A stretch of DNA of 52,254 bases from an uncultured Pseudoxanthomonas sp. (GTDB lineage Bacteria; Pseudomonadota; Gammaproteobacteria; Xanthomonadales; Xanthomonadaceae), in contig CAMPIO010000018.1 in NCBI GenBank assembly GCA_946886405.1, positions 1 to 52,254 on the forward strand, given 5' to 3'. The first letter of the stretch is position 1, and each line of letters opens with the position of its first letter. The notes below the pieces were generated by a model that was not told the DNA's origin, did not search any database, and was given only the letters and a program-made list of their open reading frames with translations. Positions 9,718 through 18,946 of the stretch are shown here, piece by piece. A program made the position numbers and the translations under genes.

Positions 9718-10629
9718 TCAGAAATACCCCTCCAGCTTCTTCTTCTCCATCGACGCGCCGGGGTCGTGGTCGATCACGCGGCCCTGGCGCTCGGAACTGG
9801 TGGTCACCAGCATCTCGGCGATGATCTTCTCCAGCGAGTCGGCCTCGGACTCGATCGCGCCGGTCAGCGGATAGCAGCCCAGCGTGCGGAAGCGTACGCG
9901 GCGCTGCTGCGGGACTTCGCCCTCGCGCAGCGGCAGGCGTTCGTCATCGACCATCAGCAGGGCGCCGTCGCGCTCGACCACCGGCCGCTCGGCGGCGAAG
10001 TACAGCGGCACCACCGGGATGTGTTCGCGGTAGATGTAGAGCCAGATGTCCAGCTCGGTCCAGTTCGACAGCGGGAACACCCGCACGCTCTCGCCGGTGT
10101 TGATGCGCGCGTTGTACAGGTTCCACAGCTCGGGGCGCTGGTTCTTCGGGTCCCAGCGGTGCCTGTCGTTGCGGAACGAGAACACGCGTTCCTTCGCGCG
10201 CGACTTCTCCTCGTCGCGGCGCGCACCGCCGATGGCCGCGTCGAAGCGGTAGTGGTCCAGCGCCTGCTTCAGGCCCTGGGTCTTCATCACGTCGGTGTGG
10301 ACGGTGGCGCCGTGGCTGATCGGCCCGATGTCGCGGGCGATGCCGTCCGGGTTGATGTGCACGCGCAGGTCCACGCCGGTCTCAACGGCGCGCTGGTCGC
10401 GGAAGGCGATCATCTCGCGGAACTTCCAGCGCGTATCCACATGCAGCAGCGGAATCGGTGGACGGGCCGGCGCGAACGCCTTCAGCAGCAGGTGCAGCAG
10501 CACCGAACTGTCCTTGCCCACCGAGTACAGCAGCACCGGATTGCGGAACTCGGCGGCGACCTCCCGCAGGATGTGGATGCTCTCCGCTTCCAGGCGGTCG
10601 AGATGGGACAGGCGGGGTACGGCGGTCAT
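9718..10629 (-). CDS. cysD: Sulfate adenylyltransferase subunit 2 (CysD)
   Basis: Small catalytic subunit of ATP sulfurylase, which with CysN makes adenosine 5'-phosphosulfate from ATP and sulfate. From ATG 10629 it is 303 residues, the usual length. The PP-loop for ATP is SVGKDSS at 36-42, and the family stretches [29 protein letters not shown] and [12 protein letters not shown] are intact. The C-terminus [20 protein letters not shown] is typical. A TTG four codons upstream is an alternative start. The gene diverges from cysJ across a 198-base region that probably carries CysB-controlled promoters for both directions. Confidence 0.95.
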   Translation of the reverse strand: MTAVPRLSHLDRLEAESIHILREVAAEFRNPVLLYSVGKDSSVLLHLLLKAFAPARPPIPLLHVDTRWKFREMIAFRDQRAVETGVDLRVHINPDGIARDIGPISHGATVHTDVMKTQGLKQALDHYRFDAAIGGARRDEEKSRAKERVFSFRNDRHRWDPKNQRPELWNLYNARINTGESVRVFPLSNWTELDIWLYIYREHIPVVPLYFAAERPVVERDGALLMVDDERLPLREGEVPQQRRVRFRTLGCYPLTGAIESEADSLEKIIAEMLVTTSSERQGRVIDHDPGASMEKKKLEGYF

Positions 10630-10735
10630 CGAGGCGGGCAACGGAGGCGGTGGATCGGGTCGGGCTAGCCTAGCAGGGCGTCGCCGCGGGGTCCGGGAGG
10701 CCGGCAGTATTCGGGCGGCGGCTCATGCCGGCGAA

Positions 10736-10762
10736 ATAAGCTGCGGCCATAAGCCCATAACC
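10736..10762. promoter_or_regulatory. Candidate CysB-responsive region between cysD and cysJ
   Basis: The 198-base divergent intergenic region contains a cluster of ATAAGC (10736-10741), ATAAGC (10749-10754) and ATAACC (10757-10762), an AT-rich island in an otherwise GC-rich gap. ATAACC recurs in the cysB-cysG divergent promoter at 20432. CysB sites are poorly conserved AT-rich repeats, so assignment as a binding region is inference from position and the shared hexamer. The rest of the gap shows no gene. Confidence 0.35.
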
Positions 10763-10827
10763 ATGCGTCCTTTCTGGCGATCCCGGCGCGTCCCTACCAT
10801 CGGTCGTCCCAGTCGCGCCCACGGGCC

Positions 10828-12702
10828 ATGCCGATGTCCGCCACCCAGCCTGTCCTCGCCCCCATCCCCCTCGCGGAGGAACGGCGGGCGCTGCTGGCCC
10901 AGGCGGTGTCGGGACTGGATGGCGCCAGCCTGTGGTGGGTCTCCGGCTACGCCGCCGGATTGGCGCAGGCCCAGCTGGCACTGCCGGCGGCCTCCTCCGT
11001 CGCATCGGCGAAGGCGATCGCCCCGGCCGCCGGCATCCAGGCCGCGCAGCGGCTGACCATCGTCTATGGCAGCCAGACCGGCAATGCCCGCCGCGCCGCC
11101 GAAGCCCTGGCCCAGCAGGCCGAAGCCGCCGGTCTGTCGGTGCGCCTGCTGCGCGCCGATGCCTACCCGCAGCGTGAACTGGCGACCGAACGCCTCCTCT
11201 ATGTCGTCATCAGCACCCAGGGCGAAGGCGATCCGCCGGACGACAGCATCGGCCTGGTCGAATTCCTGCGCGGCAAGCGCGCGCCGAAACTGCCGGAACT
11301 GAAATACGCCGTGCTCGGCCTGGGCGATTCCAGCTATGCCGACTTCTGCGGCATCGCGTCGCGGCTGGACGCACGCCTGGCCGAACTCGGCGGTAGCCGC
11401 CTGTTCGCCGCCGGACTGGCCGACCTCGACATCGACAGCGTCGCCACCCCGTGGCGCGAGCAGGCACTGGCGCACGCCCGCGACCTGCTGAAGGCACCGG
11501 CCACGGGCAACGCACCGCTGGCGACGGTGACGCCACTGCGTCCCGCGCATGCGGCCGCGTGGTCGCACGAACATCCCTTCCCCGCCGAGCTGCTGCTCAA
11601 CCAGCGCATCAGCGGCCGCGACTTCAAGGGTCCGCGCTTCGGACAGCACGGCGTGGCCGACAAGGATGTGCGCCATATCGAGCTGTCGCTGGAAGGCAGC
11701 AGCCTGCACTACGAACCCGGCGACGCGTTGGGCGTGCGCCACCGCAATCCCGGTGCCGTGGTCGAGGGTGTGCTCGAGGCGCTGCGGCTGGATGGCGAGA
11801 CCGCCGTCAGCGAGGGTGGCGACACCCTGCCATTGCGCGAATGGCTGGCCGCGCGCCGCGAACTGACCCGGCTGTCGCGTCCGTTCCTCGCCACGCATGC
11901 CGCCCACGCCCAGGCCGATGATCTGAACGCACTGCTCGCGCCGGCACAGAACACGGCGCTGGCGCAGCTGTTCAACACGCACCAGCTGGTCGACGTGCTG
12001 CGCCGCTGGCCCGCCGGCTGGTCCGCGCAGGAGCTGGTCGCCGCGCTGCGGCCGCTGGCACCGCGCCTGTACTCCATCGCCTCCAGCCGCAAGCGCGTGG
12101 GCGAGGAAGCCCACCTGACCGTCGACGTGCTGGGTTACGACGCCTTCGGCCATGCGCATGGCGGTGCCGCCAGCGGCTTTCTCGCCGCGCGCGAGGAAGG
12201 CGACCAGGTGCCGGTCTACATCGAGACCAACGAGCGCTTCCGCGTGCCGGCCGATGGCAGCCGCGACATCCTGATGATCGGCCCCGGCACCGGCGTGGCC
12301 CCGTTCCGCGGCTTCGTGCAGGAACGCACCGAGACAGGCGCGCGCGGCCGCAACTGGCTGTTCTTCGGCGCACAGCATTTCAACCACGGCTTCTTCTACC
12401 AGAGCGAGTGGCAGGACGCGCTGCGCAGCGGCGAGCTGCATCGCCTGGACCTGGCCTTCTCGCGCGACCAGGCACGCAAGATCTACTTGCAGGACCGCCT
12501 GCGCGAACGCGGCCGCGACGTCTACGACTGGCTGCAGAACGGCGCGCACCTGTACGTCTGCGGCGCCATCGGCATGGGCAAGGATGTGCATGCCGCGCTG
12601 CAGGCGATCGTGGTGGAGCACGGCGGCCTGGATGAAGACGGTGCCCGCGAGTACCTGGTGAACCTGCAGACGGAGGGGCGCTACGGGCGCGACGTGTACT
12701 GA
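10828..12702 (+). CDS. cysJ: Assimilatory sulfite reductase (NADPH) flavoprotein alpha subunit (CysJ)
   Basis: Diflavin reductase that passes electrons from NADPH through FAD and FMN to the CysI hemoprotein. The 624 residues comprise an N-terminal extension, a flavodoxin domain starting at [15 protein letters not shown] (~78), an FAD-binding connecting region with RLYSIASS, and an NADPH domain with [12 protein letters not shown] (~485). The C-terminus RYGRDVY matches the family's terminal aromatic residue. No convincing ribosome site precedes ATG 10828 or the second ATG at 10834. cysI follows 86 bases downstream, separated by a perfect 25-base inverted repeat. Confidence 0.95.
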   Translation: MPMSATQPVLAPIPLAEERRALLAQAVSGLDGASLWWVSGYAAGLAQAQLALPAASSVASAKAIAPAAGIQAAQRLTIVYGSQTGNARRAAEALAQQAEAAGLSVRLLRADAYPQRELATERLLYVVISTQGEGDPPDDSIGLVEFLRGKRAPKLPELKYAVLGLGDSSYADFCGIASRLDARLAELGGSRLFAAGLADLDIDSVATPWREQALAHARDLLKAPATGNAPLATVTPLRPAHAAAWSHEHPFPAELLLNQRISGRDFKGPRFGQHGVADKDVRHIELSLEGSSLHYEPGDALGVRHRNPGAVVEGVLEALRLDGETAVSEGGDTLPLREWLAARRELTRLSRPFLATHAAHAQADDLNALLAPAQNTALAQLFNTHQLVDVLRRWPAGWSAQELVAALRPLAPRLYSIASSRKRVGEEAHLTVDVLGYDAFGHAHGGAASGFLAAREEGDQVPVYIETNERFRVPADGSRDILMIGPGTGVAPFRGFVQERTETGARGRNWLFFGAQHFNHGFFYQSEWQDALRSGELHRLDLAFSRDQARKIYLQDRLRERGRDVYDWLQNGAHLYVCGAIGMGKDVHAALQAIVVEHGGLDEDGAREYLVNLQTEGRYGRDVY

Positions 12703-12716
12703 CGACCCTCTGCTTT

Positions 12717-12777
12717 TGTAGGAGCGACGTGAGTCGCGACCTGCAACTTTCCGGTCGCGACTCACGTCGCTCCTACA
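12717..12777. repeat. Perfect 25-bp inverted repeat in the cysJ-cysI spacer
   Basis: Arms 12717-12741 and 12753-12777 are perfectly complementary over 25 bases with an 11-base loop. The arm contains GTAGGAGCGACGTGAGTCGC, the repeat also present as a pair at 23524-23663. The element occupies nearly the whole 86-base gap and ends 11 bases before the cysI ATG, leaving only a weak ribosome site (GTGGAA) in single-stranded RNA. Confidence 0.9.
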
Positions 12778-12788
12778 GTGGAATACCG

Positions 12789-14492
12789 ATGAGCCATCAC
12801 TCCGTCGAAGACATCAAATCCGAGAGCAACCGGCTGCGCGGCAGCCTGCTCGACAGCCTGGCCGATCCGGTCACCGGCGCGCTGCGCGAGTCGGACCAGA
12901 CGCTGATCAAGTACCACGGCAGCTACCAGCAGGATGACCGCGACCTGCGCGACGAGCGCCGCCGGCAGAAGCTGGAGCCGGCCTACCAGTTCATGATCCG
13001 CACGCGCACGCCCGGCGGCGTGGTCACCCCGGCGCAGTGGCTTAAGCTGGACGCCATCGCCACGCAGTACGCCAATCACTCGCTGCGCATCACCACGCGC
13101 CAGGCCTTCCAGTACCACGGCGTCATCAAGCGCGAACTGAAGGCGACGATGCAGGCCATCAACGCGGCGCTGATCGACACGCTGGCCGCGTGTGGCGACG
13201 TCAACCGCAATGTGCTGGTCGCTGCGAATCCGCTCGAGTCGCGCGCGCATGCCGAGGTGCAGGCCTGGGCGGCGAAGCTGTCCGAACATCTGCTGCCGAA
13301 CACGCGTGCCTACTACGAGATCTGGCTGGACGAGGAGCGCGTAGCCGGTAGCGGCGAGGAAGAGGAACCCATCTACGGCGCGACCTACCTGCCGCGCAAG
13401 TTCAAGGTCGGCTTCGCGGTGCCGCCGGTCAACGACGTCGACGTGTTCGCGAACGACCTCGGCTTCATCGCCATCCTCGAAGACGGCGCGCTGGCCGGGT
13501 TCAACCTGGTCATCGGTGGGGGCATGGGCGCCACCCACGGCGATGCCGAGACCTATCCGCGCGTCGGCAACGTGGTCGGCTTCATCACGCCCGACCAGTT
13601 GCTCGATGTCGCCACGGCCGTGGTCACCACCCAGCGCGACTTCGGCAATCGCGAGCAGCGCAAGCGCGCGCGCTTCAAGTACACCATCGACGACCACGGC
13701 CTGGAGAAAGTGGTCGGCGAAATCGAGCGTCGCAGCGGTGTGGCCTTGCTGCCGGTTCGTCCGTTCCGCTTCGAGCACAACGGCGACCGTTACGGCTGGG
13801 TCGAAGGCGAGGACGGCCGCTGGCACCTGACCCTTCACCTCTTCGCTGGTCGCATCGCCGACACCACGCACGCCACGCATCTCACCGGCCTGCGCGAGAT
13901 CGCCAACGTGCATCGCGGCGAGTTCCGCATGACGGCGAACCAGAATCTCGTCATCGCCGGCGTGCCGGCAGGCGAGCGCGAGCGCATCGATGCGCTGGCA
14001 AAGGCACACGGATTGGACGCCGGTGAGCGCCTGGGCACGGCCCTGCAGCGCGCGGCGGTCGCGTGCGTGGCGATGCCCACCTGCGGACTGGCGATGGCAG
14101 AGGCCGAGCGCTACCTGCCCGACTTCACCGCCCGCCTGCAACCGCTGCTCGAGAAGCATGGTCTCCGCGACGCGCCGATCGTGCTGCGCATCTCCGGCTG
14201 CCCGAATGGCTGCTCGCGGCCGTACCTCGCCGAGATCGCGCTCGTCGGCAAGGCGCCCGGCCGCTACAACCTGATGCTCGGCGGCGACGCGCGCGGCCAA
14301 CGTCTCAACACGCTTTACCGCGAGAACATCGACGAAGCCGCCATCTTCGCCACGCTGGACGACCTGTTCGCCCGCTACGCCGGCGAACGCGACGACGGCG
14401 AAGGCTTCGGCGAATTCCTGCACCGCAGCGGCGTGGTCGCGCTGCCCGCCTATCCCACCCACCGACAGATCGCACTGGAATTGCACGCATGA
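12789..14492 (+). CDS. cysI: Assimilatory sulfite reductase hemoprotein beta subunit (CysI)
   Basis: Catalytic siroheme/[4Fe-4S] subunit that reduces sulfite to sulfide by six electrons. It is 567 residues from ATG 12789 ([18 protein letters not shown], canonical family start). The frame is open further upstream only through the palindromic repeat, which I exclude. The four cluster/siroheme cysteines are present: C426 and C432 in CVAMPTC, and C471 and C475 in CPNGC. It works with CysJ upstream, and its siroheme would come from the CysG encoded at 20527. The stop overlaps the cysH start by four bases (ATGA), showing translational coupling. Confidence 0.96.
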   Translation: MSHHSVEDIKSESNRLRGSLLDSLADPVTGALRESDQTLIKYHGSYQQDDRDLRDERRRQKLEPAYQFMIRTRTPGGVVTPAQWLKLDAIATQYANHSLRITTRQAFQYHGVIKRELKATMQAINAALIDTLAACGDVNRNVLVAANPLESRAHAEVQAWAAKLSEHLLPNTRAYYEIWLDEERVAGSGEEEEPIYGATYLPRKFKVGFAVPPVNDVDVFANDLGFIAILEDGALAGFNLVIGGGMGATHGDAETYPRVGNVVGFITPDQLLDVATAVVTTQRDFGNREQRKRARFKYTIDDHGLEKVVGEIERRSGVALLPVRPFRFEHNGDRYGWVEGEDGRWHLTLHLFAGRIADTTHATHLTGLREIANVHRGEFRMTANQNLVIAGVPAGERERIDALAKAHGLDAGERLGTALQRAAVACVAMPTCGLAMAEAERYLPDFTARLQPLLEKHGLRDAPIVLRISGCPNGCSRPYLAEIALVGKAPGRYNLMLGGDARGQRLNTLYRENIDEAAIFATLDDLFARYAGERDDGEGFGEFLHRSGVVALPAYPTHRQIALELHA

Positions 14493-15202
14493 GCGCCCTC
14501 GCCCTCTCCCTGGACACGGACCAGATCGCGGAGCACAACGCGTGGCTGGAAACGCAGACCGCCGAACAGCGCGTCGCGTGGGCACTCAAGCACGGGCCGG
14601 CAGAAGCGGCGATGTCCTCCAGCTTCGGCGCGCAGGCCGCGGTGCTGCTGCACATGGTCACCCGCCAGAAGCCGGACATCCCGGTGGTGTTGATCGACAC
14701 CGGCTACCTGTTTCCCGAGACCTACCGCTTCGCCGATGAACTGGCCGAGCGCCTGCAGCTCAACCTGCAGGTGTTCCGCCCCTTGGTCAGCCGCGCGTGG
14801 ATGGAGGCGCGCCACGGCCGGCTGTGGGAGCAAGGTCTGGTGGGCATCGAGCAATACAACAGCCTGCGCAAGGTGGAACCGATGAAGCGGGCGCTCAGGG
14901 AATTGGGTGTCGGCACCTGGTTCACCGGCCTGCGCCGCGTCCAGGCCACCAGCCGTGCGAGCGCCCCGGTGCTGCAGCAGCGCGAGGAGCGCTGGAAGAT
15001 CAACCCCATCGTCGACTGGACCGACCGCGACGTGTGGCAGTACATGAAGCAGCACGACCTGCCCTATCACCCCTTGTGGGAACAGGGTTACGTGTCGATC
15101 GGCGACTTCCACACCACGCGTCGCTGGGAACCCGGCATGCGCGAGGAGGACACCCGCTTCAACGGCCTCAAGCGCGAGTGCGGCATCCACATCGAGGTCT
15201 GA
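14489..15202 (+). CDS. cysH: Phosphoadenylyl-sulfate (PAPS) reductase (CysH)
   Basis: Reduces PAPS to sulfite using thioredoxin or glutaredoxin, supplying the CysJI substrate. The 237-residue protein has the PP-loop region [13 protein letters not shown], the [13 protein letters not shown] signature, [11 protein letters not shown] and the catalytic-cysteine tail [10 protein letters not shown], with C231 the only cysteine in the protein. Lack of the paired cysteines that bind an iron-sulfur cluster marks it as the PAPS type rather than the plant/pseudomonad APS type, consistent with the APS kinase domain in CysNC. It overlaps cysI by four bases. Confidence 0.95.
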   Translation: MSALALSLDTDQIAEHNAWLETQTAEQRVAWALKHGPAEAAMSSSFGAQAAVLLHMVTRQKPDIPVVLIDTGYLFPETYRFADELAERLQLNLQVFRPLVSRAWMEARHGRLWEQGLVGIEQYNSLRKVEPMKRALRELGVGTWFTGLRRVQATSRASAPVLQQREERWKINPIVDWTDRDVWQYMKQHDLPYHPLWEQGYVSIGDFHTTRRWEPGMREEDTRFNGLKRECGIHIEV

Positions 15203-15331
15203 CGCCCGCGCGTTCCAGACCCCGGAACTCGCGCCCGGCCAACCCCGTTTCATCGCCGGATCGCGGGCTCCGTCGCGTCCCCCCTTCCCACCGCGGTCGA
15301 CCCCGTTATCCTCCACGGCACTTCCCAAGCC

Positions 15332-16606
15332 GTGGTGTCCGACGTGTTCCCCAGCCTGCTCCTGATCATCCGCATCCTCGTCGCCTGGTTCGGCGCCGTG
15401 CTCATGGCAGGCTTCATCTGGAACGGCATCTTCGAGCGGACGATGCTGGCCGGTGCGGCCGAGTGGTTCTTCAACCTCGCCTCGACCCTGGTGATGCTGT
15501 CGGTGCTGATCGGCCTGATCAGCCACCTGCGCCGCATCTGGCTGATCACGGGACGACTGGACAGCACCACGCTCGCCAGCCGCCAGCGCCGCCAGATCGA
15601 AGTGCCGCTGGATACCGCCGACGCCTTCTCGCTGATCGAAGGCGCGCTGCGCGAGTTGCCGCGCGCCGAGGACGCGGAGAGCGCCCCCGACAGCCTGCAG
15701 GTGCGGGTCAAGGTGCGACGCATCGACAGTTTCGACGGTCCCAGCCAGCCGTCGCGCTTCAACATCATGGCGCGCTTCGCGGTGAAGCGTGACCTCGTGC
15801 AGGCCACGGTCACGCCGGGCAACGGCACCAGCAGCATCACCCTGATGGTCGGCCCGGATGCGAGCGCGTGGTTGGACCTGTTCGTGCTCGATGACGGCGT
15901 CAACGTCGAGAACGCCGAGGCCGTGACCCGCGCCATCACCCGCCGCGTCGCCGACCAGCGACGCCAGGAGCAGGCCGACGTGGTGAAGACCGTCAGCGAG
16001 AAGGAGCTGACCGTCGCGCGCCTGAACCTGCTCAACGCCCAGGTGGAACCGCACTTCCTCTACAACACGCTGGCCAGCGCGCAGGTGCTGACCCGCACCG
16101 ACCCGCCGCGCGCCGACGTGATGCTGGGCCACCTGATCCAGTACCTGCGCAGCTCGCTGCCTCGCACCGACGACACCCTGTCCACGCTGGGCGAAGAACT
16201 GGAGCTCACCCGGGCGTACCTGGAGATCCTGAAGATCCGCATGGGCTCGCGGCTCAACCTGCAGGTCGAGGTGCCGGACACGCTGAAGTCCGTGCCGATG
16301 CCGTCGATGATGCTGCAGACACTGGTCGAGAACGCGATCAAGCACGGCCTTGAGCCGAAGACCGGCGGCGGCACCATCTGGATCCTGGCGCGGCAGCACG
16401 ACGACCATGCGACGCTGACCGTCGCCGACGACGGCCAGGGCTTCGGCGGCCAGAGCACCGGTACCGGCATCGGACTGAAGAACCTGCGCGAGCGCCTGCG
16501 CCTGACCTTCGGCAGCGAGGCTTCGTTCGCGATCGTGTCCAACTTCCCCAGTGGCGTCGCCGCCACGCTGACGCTGCCGTTGGACGGCAAGGCAGGTGCC
16601 GCATGA
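15332..16606 (+). CDS. LytS/AlgZ-type sensor histidine kinase
   Basis: A 424-residue membrane kinase of the LytS/YehU family. The N-terminus carries two hydrophobic segments (LLLIIRILVAWFGAVLMAGF and the NLASTLVMLSVLIGLI stretch). A ~150-residue linker leads to the His_kinase domain with phospho-acceptor H241 in VEPHFLYNTLA, then an HATPase with LVENAIKHG and GTGIGLKNLRERL. It lacks a classical HisKA helix pair, as expected for the family. GTG codons at 15332, 15335 and 15344 are all possible starts. The response regulator overlaps its stop by four bases. The ligand is unknown; the nearest functional analogue is AlgZ (FimS). Confidence 0.88.
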   Translation: MVSDVFPSLLLIIRILVAWFGAVLMAGFIWNGIFERTMLAGAAEWFFNLASTLVMLSVLIGLISHLRRIWLITGRLDSTTLASRQRRQIEVPLDTADAFSLIEGALRELPRAEDAESAPDSLQVRVKVRRIDSFDGPSQPSRFNIMARFAVKRDLVQATVTPGNGTSSITLMVGPDASAWLDLFVLDDGVNVENAEAVTRAITRRVADQRRQEQADVVKTVSEKELTVARLNLLNAQVEPHFLYNTLASAQVLTRTDPPRADVMLGHLIQYLRSSLPRTDDTLSTLGEELELTRAYLEILKIRMGSRLNLQVEVPDTLKSVPMPSMMLQTLVENAIKHGLEPKTGGGTIWILARQHDDHATLTVADDGQGFGGQSTGTGIGLKNLRERLRLTFGSEASFAIVSNFPSGVAATLTLPLDGKAGAA

Positions 16607-17373
16607 ACTTCCGGGGCGTGATCGCCGAAGACGAGGAACTGCTGCGCACCGCGCTGTCCTCGCTGTTGAAGGATGCCTGGCCACAGCTGGAGATCGTGGC
16701 CGAATGCGAGGACGGCGCCAGCGCGCTGGAATCGATCGCCGAGTTGCAGCCGGACGTGGCCTTCCTCGATATCCGCATGCCCGGGTTGACCGGCATCGAG
16801 GTGGCGCGCGGCCTGGCCGATGCGAGCCCGCGGACGCAGGTGGTGTTCGTCACCGCCTACGACCAGTACGCGATCGACGCGTTCGAGCAGGGCGCCATCG
16901 ACTACCTGCTGAAGCCGATCACGCGCGAACGAATGCTCGCCACCGTGCAACGCATCCAGGCGCGCGCGGCGGCCGGGCATCCCGACGGCGCCACGCTGGA
17001 CGCGCTGCTGCGCCACCTGTCGGCGCGCGAGATGCCGTCGTCCCGACCGCCGCTGGTGTGGATCACCGCCAGCGCGGGCAAGGACACCAAGCTGATCATG
17101 GTGGACGACGTGGCCTACTTCCAGGCCGACAACAAGTACACCACCGTGATGACGGGCGACGGCGAATCGCTGCTGCGCACGCCGCTGCGCGAACTGCTCG
17201 ACTCGCTGGACGCCAACACGTTCAAGCAGATCCACCGCTCCACCATCGTCAACATGAAAGCGGTCGCCTCGGTCAGTCGCGACGAGACCGGCCGCGGCCG
17301 CCTGAAGCTGAAGACGCGGCCGGAAGTGCTGACCGTCAGCCAGCCCTTCATGACGCTGTTCCGCAACATGTAG
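16603..17373 (+). CDS. LytTR-type response regulator (AlgR-like)
   Basis: Cognate regulator of the kinase encoded just upstream (ATGA overlap). The 256 residues have an N-terminal receiver with acidic pocket E9-D10, phospho-acceptor D56 in FLDIRMPGLTG, and the FVTAYDQYAIDAFEQGAIDYLLKP switch region. Residues ~145-254 form a LytTR DNA-binding domain (VDDVAYFQADNKYTTVMT ... FKQIHRSTIVN). Members of this class (AlgR, LytR) control surface polysaccharide, pili or other envelope functions. Its target here is not evident, and the location inside the cys cluster need not imply a role in sulfur control. Confidence 0.9.
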   Translation: MNFRGVIAEDEELLRTALSSLLKDAWPQLEIVAECEDGASALESIAELQPDVAFLDIRMPGLTGIEVARGLADASPRTQVVFVTAYDQYAIDAFEQGAIDYLLKPITRERMLATVQRIQARAAAGHPDGATLDALLRHLSAREMPSSRPPLVWITASAGKDTKLIMVDDVAYFQADNKYTTVMTGDGESLLRTPLRELLDSLDANTFKQIHRSTIVNMKAVASVSRDETGRGRLKLKTRPEVLTVSQPFMTLFRNM

Positions 17374-17485
17374 CACCGCTCTAAACCCGTCCGCCTCGCG
17401 CGGCATCCAACGTGGCATCGCCGGCACGACGCACCCGCGTCGTGGAGGGCCTGTCATTGCCCATCGAAACGACTAAGGAATCGCC

Positions 17486-17854
17486 ATGCGCATCATCACG
17501 TCCCTGATGTCCTGCCTGCTGGCCCTGGCAGGATGCGACGACAAGCCCAGCGTCACCACCATCCACCACAGCAGCGCCAACGGCGTGGATACGCTTTTCA
17601 GCAAGAGCACGCTGAAGGAAGGCGTGGCCACCTTCGAGTGTTTCGCCAGCGAAAGCGGTCAGTGCCACTACCGCGTCTACACCGAGCGCTGCGCAGTTGC
17701 TGCGACCGGCGAGAATCCCGCGGACTGCACCCGCATCACGCTCGAGGACTTTGCGCTGGCACCCGGCAAGACGCATGAGATCCGTGGCTTGCCGGAGGAT
17801 TTCCGGCAATGCGTGGCGAAGGAAGCCGATGCCGGTCGCCGTTGCGGCAGCTGA
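17486..17854 (+). CDS. Small putative lipoprotein of unknown function
   Basis: A 122-residue protein with a strong ribosome site (AAGGAA seven bases before ATG) and a lipoprotein signal MRIITSLMSCLLALAGC with a perfect lipobox LAGC. After lipidation the mature part begins CDDKPS. It contains five further cysteines (FECFASESGQCHY, TERCAV, ADCTRI, RQCVAK, RRCGS), suggesting disulfides in the periplasm. I do not recognise a characterised family. It follows the two-component pair by 112 bases and might be one of its targets, but nothing in the sequence shows this. Confidence 0.75.
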   Translation: MRIITSLMSCLLALAGCDDKPSVTTIHHSSANGVDTLFSKSTLKEGVATFECFASESGQCHYRVYTERCAVAATGENPADCTRITLEDFALAPGKTHEIRGLPEDFRQCVAKEADAGRRCGS

Positions 17855-17893
17855 GGGTTCGCTGCATGCCACGCCGCTTCAACCGTAATGGCG

Positions 17894-18214
17894 TCAGCGC
17901 GCTTTACCTGGTGCGCGCGGCTTCAGCATGCCCGGCCGCAGCAGCCGCTCGCTGCGCATGACGTGCAGGATCACCACCTGCCCACCTTCATGGCGATAGA
18001 TCACGCGGCACGGCGGCTCGACGACCTGGCGGTAGCGTCCGCGCTTCAACTCGGCGGGGCGGCTGCCGCTGTCCGGGTGGTCGGCGAGTTGTTCGACATG
18101 GGCGAACACCCGACGCACCAGTTCCGCCGCCGCGCCCGGATCCTCCAGCGCGATGTAATCCGCGATGGCGTCGAGATCACTCAGCGCGGGTTCGGACCAG
18201 ACTACTTCAACCAT
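17894..18214 (-). CDS. ParE/RelE-superfamily toxin
   Basis: A 106-residue toxin of the ParE/RelE fold: MVEVVWSEPALSDLDAIADY (helical hairpin), VRRVFAHVEQLADHPDSGSR, then the strand core YRQVVEPPCRVIYRHEGGQV and VVILHVMRSERLL. ParE members poison DNA gyrase and RelE members cleave mRNA at the ribosome; sequence alone does not settle which applies, although the general layout is more ParE-like. It overlaps the antitoxin gene upstream by 13 bases, the usual antitoxin-first operon order. Confidence 0.88.
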   Translation of the reverse strand: MVEVVWSEPALSDLDAIADYIALEDPGAAAELVRRVFAHVEQLADHPDSGSRPAELKRGRYRQVVEPPCRVIYRHEGGQVVILHVMRSERLLRPGMLKPRAPGKAR

Positions 18215-18459
18215 CTGGCAAGCCGTTCCCTGGCTTGTTCATGGGAGACGGCGCGCCCTTCGGCGACGGCCTGTTCGCCACGCGCGATGCCTTCCAGCAG
18301 GGACATGCGCGCCACCATCGCTTCGTAGGTTTCCACATCCACCAGGTAGGCGCTGGGCAGCCCGTGCTGGGTAATGAGGATGGGCTCGCGCTTCCGCTCG
18401 ATGTCAGCCAGCAAGTCGGTGGCCTGTCGCTTCAGCGTGGTGACGAGTTCGGTGCGCAT
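18202..18459 (-). CDS. Phd/YefM-family antitoxin
   Basis: An 85-residue antitoxin. The N-terminal half (LVTTLKRQATDLLADIERKR then PILITQHGLPSAYLVDVETY) is the Phd/YefM dimerisation and DNA-binding fold, and the C-terminal helix-rich part (LLEGIARGEQAVAEGRAVSH) would bind and neutralise the ParE-like toxin encoded downstream. No Shine-Dalgarno is evident and the ATG lies two bases from a palindrome at 18462-18481, consistent with tight autoregulation or a nearly leaderless transcript. Confidence 0.88.
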   Translation of the reverse strand: MRTELVTTLKRQATDLLADIERKREPILITQHGLPSAYLVDVETYEAMVARMSLLEGIARGEQAVAEGRAVSHEQARERLARWLK

Positions 18460-18461
18460 GA

Positions 18462-18481
18462 AGTGACACTACAGTATCACT
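18462..18481 (-). promoter_or_regulatory. Putative autoregulatory operator of the toxin-antitoxin operon
   Basis: A 20-base imperfect palindrome with arms AGTGACAC (18462-18469) and GTATCACT (18474-18481), one mismatch, around a TACA centre. It begins two bases upstream of the antitoxin ATG. Phd/YefM complexes typically bind such a palindrome over their own promoter; the assignment is by position and symmetry. Confidence 0.55.
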
Positions 18482-18559
18482 CGCACCCTCACAAGCCGTG
18501 CGGCGAACCGCAAGGCCTGCATCACGCGGTCAGGTCCGACGACCCTCGGCGCGGGCACG

Positions 18560-18946
18560 TCAACCAGGCGAGGCGCGGGCGTTGTCGTGCCGCTCGATCG
18601 TGCAGGCCAGCACGAAGCCGATCAGATAGGCGACCACGTCAAGCCAGTCCGGCGTGCTGCCCAGCACGATGCGCAGCACCGGCGAGGAAACCTGCCAGCC
18701 CGCCTGTTGGCTGACGTACTGCGCCGCCTCGACCGTCAGTCCCACGGCCAGCGCCAGCAGCGGCCGCATGGGCGGACGCAGCCACACGACGGCCGCCAGC
18801 AGGCAATACACCCAGACAACCGCGACGACATCGCCGGCGAAGCTGCGTATCCAGCCCAGCCCCGCGCCGGCGGTCGCCAGCAGGACGAGCAGTACGAACA
18901 GGACCAGCGCGCACCCGGCCGTCGCCAGGTCGAACCGCCACCTCAT
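18560..18946 (-). CDS. DUF2809-like small integral membrane protein
   Basis: A 128-residue hydrophobic protein with about four transmembrane segments: ATAGCALVLFVLLVLLATAG, VVAVVWVYCLLAAVVWL, LLALAVGLTVEAAQYV and WLDVVAYLIGFVLACTIE. The pattern EAAQYVSQQ ... VLRIVLGSTPDWLDVVAYLIG matches the conserved core of DUF2809 proteins, whose function is unknown. Although the frame is open far upstream, I start at ATG 18946, which overlaps the stop of the preceding gene (ATGA); the longer reading is Arg-rich and non-homologous. Confidence 0.75.
   Translation of the reverse strand: MRWRFDLATAGCALVLFVLLVLLATAGAGLGWIRSFAGDVVAVVWVYCLLAAVVWLRPPMRPLLALAVGLTVEAAQYVSQQAGWQVSSPVLRIVLGSTPDWLDVVAYLIGFVLACTIERHDNARASPG

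Noticed and set aside
10723..12765. A 680-codon minus-strand open frame opposite cysJ
   Set aside because: No recognisable domains, and the opposite strand encodes a complete CysJ.
12729..12788. An extended cysI start within the palindromic repeat
   Set aside because: The extra 20 residues are translated repeat; the canonical family start is at 12789.
12762..14585. A 607-codon minus-strand open frame opposite cysI
   Set aside because: Antisense to CysI with all four cluster cysteines; no family features.
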